In this document: piece by piece, positions 60,826 through 64,000 of the stretch
Position numbering within the stretch: position 1 is the stretch's first letter
Layout: every line of letters starts with the position of its first letter
Assembly: GCA_035582835.1 (NCBI GenBank)
Contig: JAYKAV010000944.1
Location: forward strand, 655,932-719,931
Origin: Phoebastria nigripes
Taxonomy: Eukaryota; Chordata; Aves; Procellariiformes; Diomedeidae
DNA length: 64,000 bases
Direction: 5' to 3'
Notes under the pieces: generated by a model
What the model was told of the DNA's origin: nothing
Databases searched by the model: none
What the model saw: only the letters and a program-made list of their open reading frames with translations
Program-made: the position numbers and the translations under genes

Positions 60826-63800
60826 ACTTTGGATCTTGGCACCCCAATTTAGAGGCCAGGAAGGAGCAGCAGCGCAAGCAAGGCAGAGACCCCTGGTCAG
60901 GGCACAAGCCCTGGAGATGCTGAGCTTGCTGGTGGTCACAGTAAACCTGGAAGCCATGCACTGCACAGGTGCATGATCTGTCTGGACATGAAGTAGATAA
61001 AAGCCTCATGTTAACCTTACCTGAGCTTTGCTGAGAATCAGGATTCATTTGTTCATGTCCAGAGCCAGGCTAAGATGGGCAAGTTGCATCTAGACCGAAG
61101 GTTGTAGGTCCACATGATCCTGATCTGGATCCAAAGGATTACCATCCTAGGTCCTTGCACTGTGTGCCATTTGTGTGCTAGATTTTCCCCGCTGCAGCAA
61201 GCTGTTTTTTATAAGTAACTAAAGCCACACAGATATCTTCGCCTAGGCATCATGTAGAAGTTTTATCCTACTGACCACTGCCTTAATACCCCCATGTGGC
61301 AACAGGGCATGAACAGAAAGGCTCAGACATTTCACCAGCTGCCATCGTACTAGTACCAGACAAGACTAATTTGTGGATCACTGACCATATTCCTATAATA
61401 ACTCAAGGAGATTGAATAGCAGAGCTGGCGAGTATTTGTACTTTAAAAAAAATCCATTCACTTAAAAAGAAAAATCCATTGTATACCAATTCCCTAGTGC
61501 TTCTGCAGACAAATATATAGATTGACTGTGAATTAACACTAACAGGATCTGTAATTGACTTATAGTTCTATTTAGTCACAAACATTAGCATTAATGGATG
61601 TTCATGGGGTAGAAGTGCTAAAGAACAGACACTAGAGATGGCCTATGTGTTATTTTTTTGTGTGCTACATTTCTTCCATGACCCCATGAACCGCAATTGA
61701 TGCCTAATTCCTTGTTTTCTTAAGCATCTTTTGTTAGACTCTGATGCAATGGTAACTTGAACAATAATTAGAGTATAAGGGACTTGCAAAGCAAATGCCT
61801 CTTCAGTGTCTTGCCTATCCAGACAAAATTCAGTAAATGGCCCAATTATATTTCAGAGAGTTTCTGCAAAGGAGGTCTGTGGGGGTAGCTCTGCGATGTG
61901 GTGATTAGGACAGAGTGTGTTCAGCTGGAAGTCACAGTTCACTTACAGTTCAGGTCAGCAGCAGATGAAGGGGGGCCCAGTCCCTGGCCTGACTTTCAGG
62001 AATCATTGTGTGGCCACAAACAAGCAGTGGGATGGTTCCAGCTCAGCTTCACCGTGCCNTACACCGTCCCCCGGTGTAGGGCTGATCTGAGTCATGGGCT
62101 GAATATATCTACCCCCTTCCACCGATTGTAGCAGGAGGTGATCTTGGCCATCTCTGATAAATGTCTGAAATGATGCTAGGATGCATCTAGGGCTCTGGGT
62201 TTTAATTTCTTTAGTTCTGTGAAAAAGGCAGAGAAGGACCTCTTTCCTTCATCTGTATTATGTCCTGCCCACATATACTGTCAGCAGTTTGGGAAGGGCA
62301 AATCCCCTTTACAGCATCTGGGATGCTCAGGGCTCTCACCCCTCATAGCTATAGGGATAGCAGTAGTCGTTGTACAGCCCTGGGTGGGATTTATCCGGCC
62401 AGATACAAATGTCTTTTCTATAGCCATCTGCATCTACCAAATCATCTTTCCATCAATAGGGAGAAAAAAAGCACTTCCAACATGTAATTCGAGACTGTTT
62501 TAACCATCTATTTTAAAACTAGATAAATCCCTGTACGAGTGCTTATTGCTCCCCATTAACTAAAAGCAAGTCCAAGGTGTCTAGCTCACAGGGAGACACA
62601 TGGCTCCAAGGCAGGACAGTTGCCTACATCTAAGTCTCCAGTGCTGTTTTAGATATCCTAGGATATCCCCCTGGCATCCCACTGCCCCCATCTCAAACCA
62701 TGCCCCAGTGCCAGTAATGTGACTGCAATGGGAGCTTGACACTTGCACTGGAAACACCAAGGAGAGGTGACCACTCTGGAGCTGAACTCACCCCTCGCAC
62801 CCTCGCTTCGGCTGTGCAGAAGAGTGCTAAACCCGTGCAGAAGTGACAAAAGTTCTTGCACCCTTTTACAAGCTCTTGCATCCTTTTACTGGTGCTAACA
62901 TGGCTCCAAAACTGCAAAGGAAGACTTGTGAAATAGAATTTTCTGAAAGAAAAATTCTGCAAATGAGAATTGGGTCCACATAGGTAAATTATCCCAGCTG
63001 CAAGGAAAAGGTCACAAACCAGGGGAGCCTGGTCAACCCCTCAGGCTGTTCAAAATAACCTAAACGGAGGTGGATAGATGATGGTCTGATTGCAGTCTGT
63101 AGGGATGGAGAGTATCTGTATGAGGTCTGAGGTTATAGGCTCTTCTGCCTACCAGACAAAGGTCTCCTGGGGGCCAGGAGTCAAAGCTAACCACATTTCA
63201 GTTCAAAGTTATTACTAACTATACAAAATTACTTTACTATTGTACTGTGCCTTAATATTGAAGAGAGTGATCCACTCTCCATCCTTGTGGTAGATTCTCC
63301 ATCACTGAACTATCGCTAACATGATGGAGTGGGTTTTTTTCCTAAGGGACAGCTTGGTTTAAGTAGGAAGGTATCCTGGGAAGCCCCAGAACAAAGCAGT
63401 AGAAAAGCCTTTCTGCATTTGCAGTCTCTTAAATTTGCTTCTGAAGGGTGCTTTGATGTGCAGCTCATAAGAATCAGAACACTTTTCCTGTGTCCCATGG
63501 TTTTATAGGGCTTTCATCATTTTATCATTTTATGATATGGGCAGACAAGTGAACACATTCAGGCTGTGGTGGCTTAATTCTTTAATCTGTCAAAAACATT
63601 CCTTCCTATTGCAAGGACCTGGGATGTTGATGACGTCGCATGTCTCTTCTGCTTTCTTCCTCTGGGCTGTAGCTTTTGGTGCCTCAAACTGAAGCTGTTT
63701 AGTTTGCAGCAAGGGGGTCCAACATTACTTTGTGTGCCTGGTGAGTGAAGCTGTGGGGAGCAGAACATCTCTGGATCCAGCTGAACACAAAAACCTACTG

Positions 63801-64000
63801 TGTGCTTGCCCTCAGAGTGGGGGAATGGGTGTGATGACTCAGAGGAGCCGCTTCTCATTCAATTACAGTGAGTCAACACGGCTTTAAGGGAAAGTCATGA
63901 CTCACAGGCAGATTTAAATTCTTTGAAGGAGTTGACGAGCATGTGGCAGAGGGTGATCCAGCTAATACAACTGCTGAGATTTCCAAAACTCTTTTAACGA
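60826..64000. other. Sequence to the window end without recognised feature
   Basis: 3.2 kb with no supported exon, RNA gene or clear repeat. An A-run lies at 61445-61452. A frame near 61956-62130 contains ADEGGPSPW, superficially like DSGGP, but lacks the rest of a protease C-terminus. If the protease continues, its last exon is probably beyond 64000. Confidence 0.45.

Noticed and set aside
61956..62130. ADEGGPSPW frame as a degenerate DSGGP exon
   Set aside because: Only GGP matches. The Ser is absent and the expected SWG and CG blocks do not follow.
63150..63200. KVSWGPGVK frame as the last protease exon
   Set aside because: It resembles the ISWG block of proteases, but no GDSGGP precedes it in frame and stops lie close by.

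Overview
The window looks like avian nuclear DNA. The main signs are several CR1 LINE copies with the bird-type 3' tail (repeats of ATTCTATGA), a solo retroviral LTR, exon-intron gene structure, about 40% GC background, and scattered single N calls typical of a draft assembly. No bacterial, CRISPR, rRNA or tRNA signal was seen. The species cannot be named from this sequence.

Layout. Positions 1-50429 read as one very long intron, probably the last intron of MSRA (peptide methionine sulfoxide reductase A, + strand). The terminal MSRA coding exon is clear at 50430-50594, followed by a 3' UTR with a poly(A) signal at 51265-51270. About 2.5 kb further on, a trypsin-family serine protease gene starts on the same strand. 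Four coding exons are visible (53783-53918, 54264-54453, 54997-55244, 58187-58329) with clean splice sites and intron phases 1-2-1-0. The protein most resembles PRSS55, the testis serine protease that also follows MSRA on human 8p23.1, so gene order agrees with the assignment. The last exon, which should carry the catalytic serine (GDSGGP), was not found before the window ends.

The intron is mostly unannotatable AT-rich sequence with transposon debris. It holds three kinds of LINE remnant. Two younger CR1 copies lie at 38.5 and 43.3 kb, and a third sits inside protease intron 3 at 56.5 kb. Minus-strand CR1 tails occur at 4.7, 5.0, 23.0 (weak) and 60.7 kb. Much older CR1/L3-like fragments lie at 4.8, 25.1-25.9, 46.6-47.2 and 49.0-49.4 kb. 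A complete 543-bp solo LTR with a 5-bp target duplication lies at 39495-40037. Microsatellites, homopolymer tracts and a few ancient SINE-like fragments complete the picture.

Functionally, MSRA repairs oxidised methionine and the protease is predicted to be secreted. Nothing in the sequence links the two beyond adjacency. I did not find a convincing new biological system. The most useful leads are the protease (Gly at the S1 specificity position, unusual activation site, missing serine exon) and an exon-like, CpG-bearing patch at about 29.6-31.3 kb.
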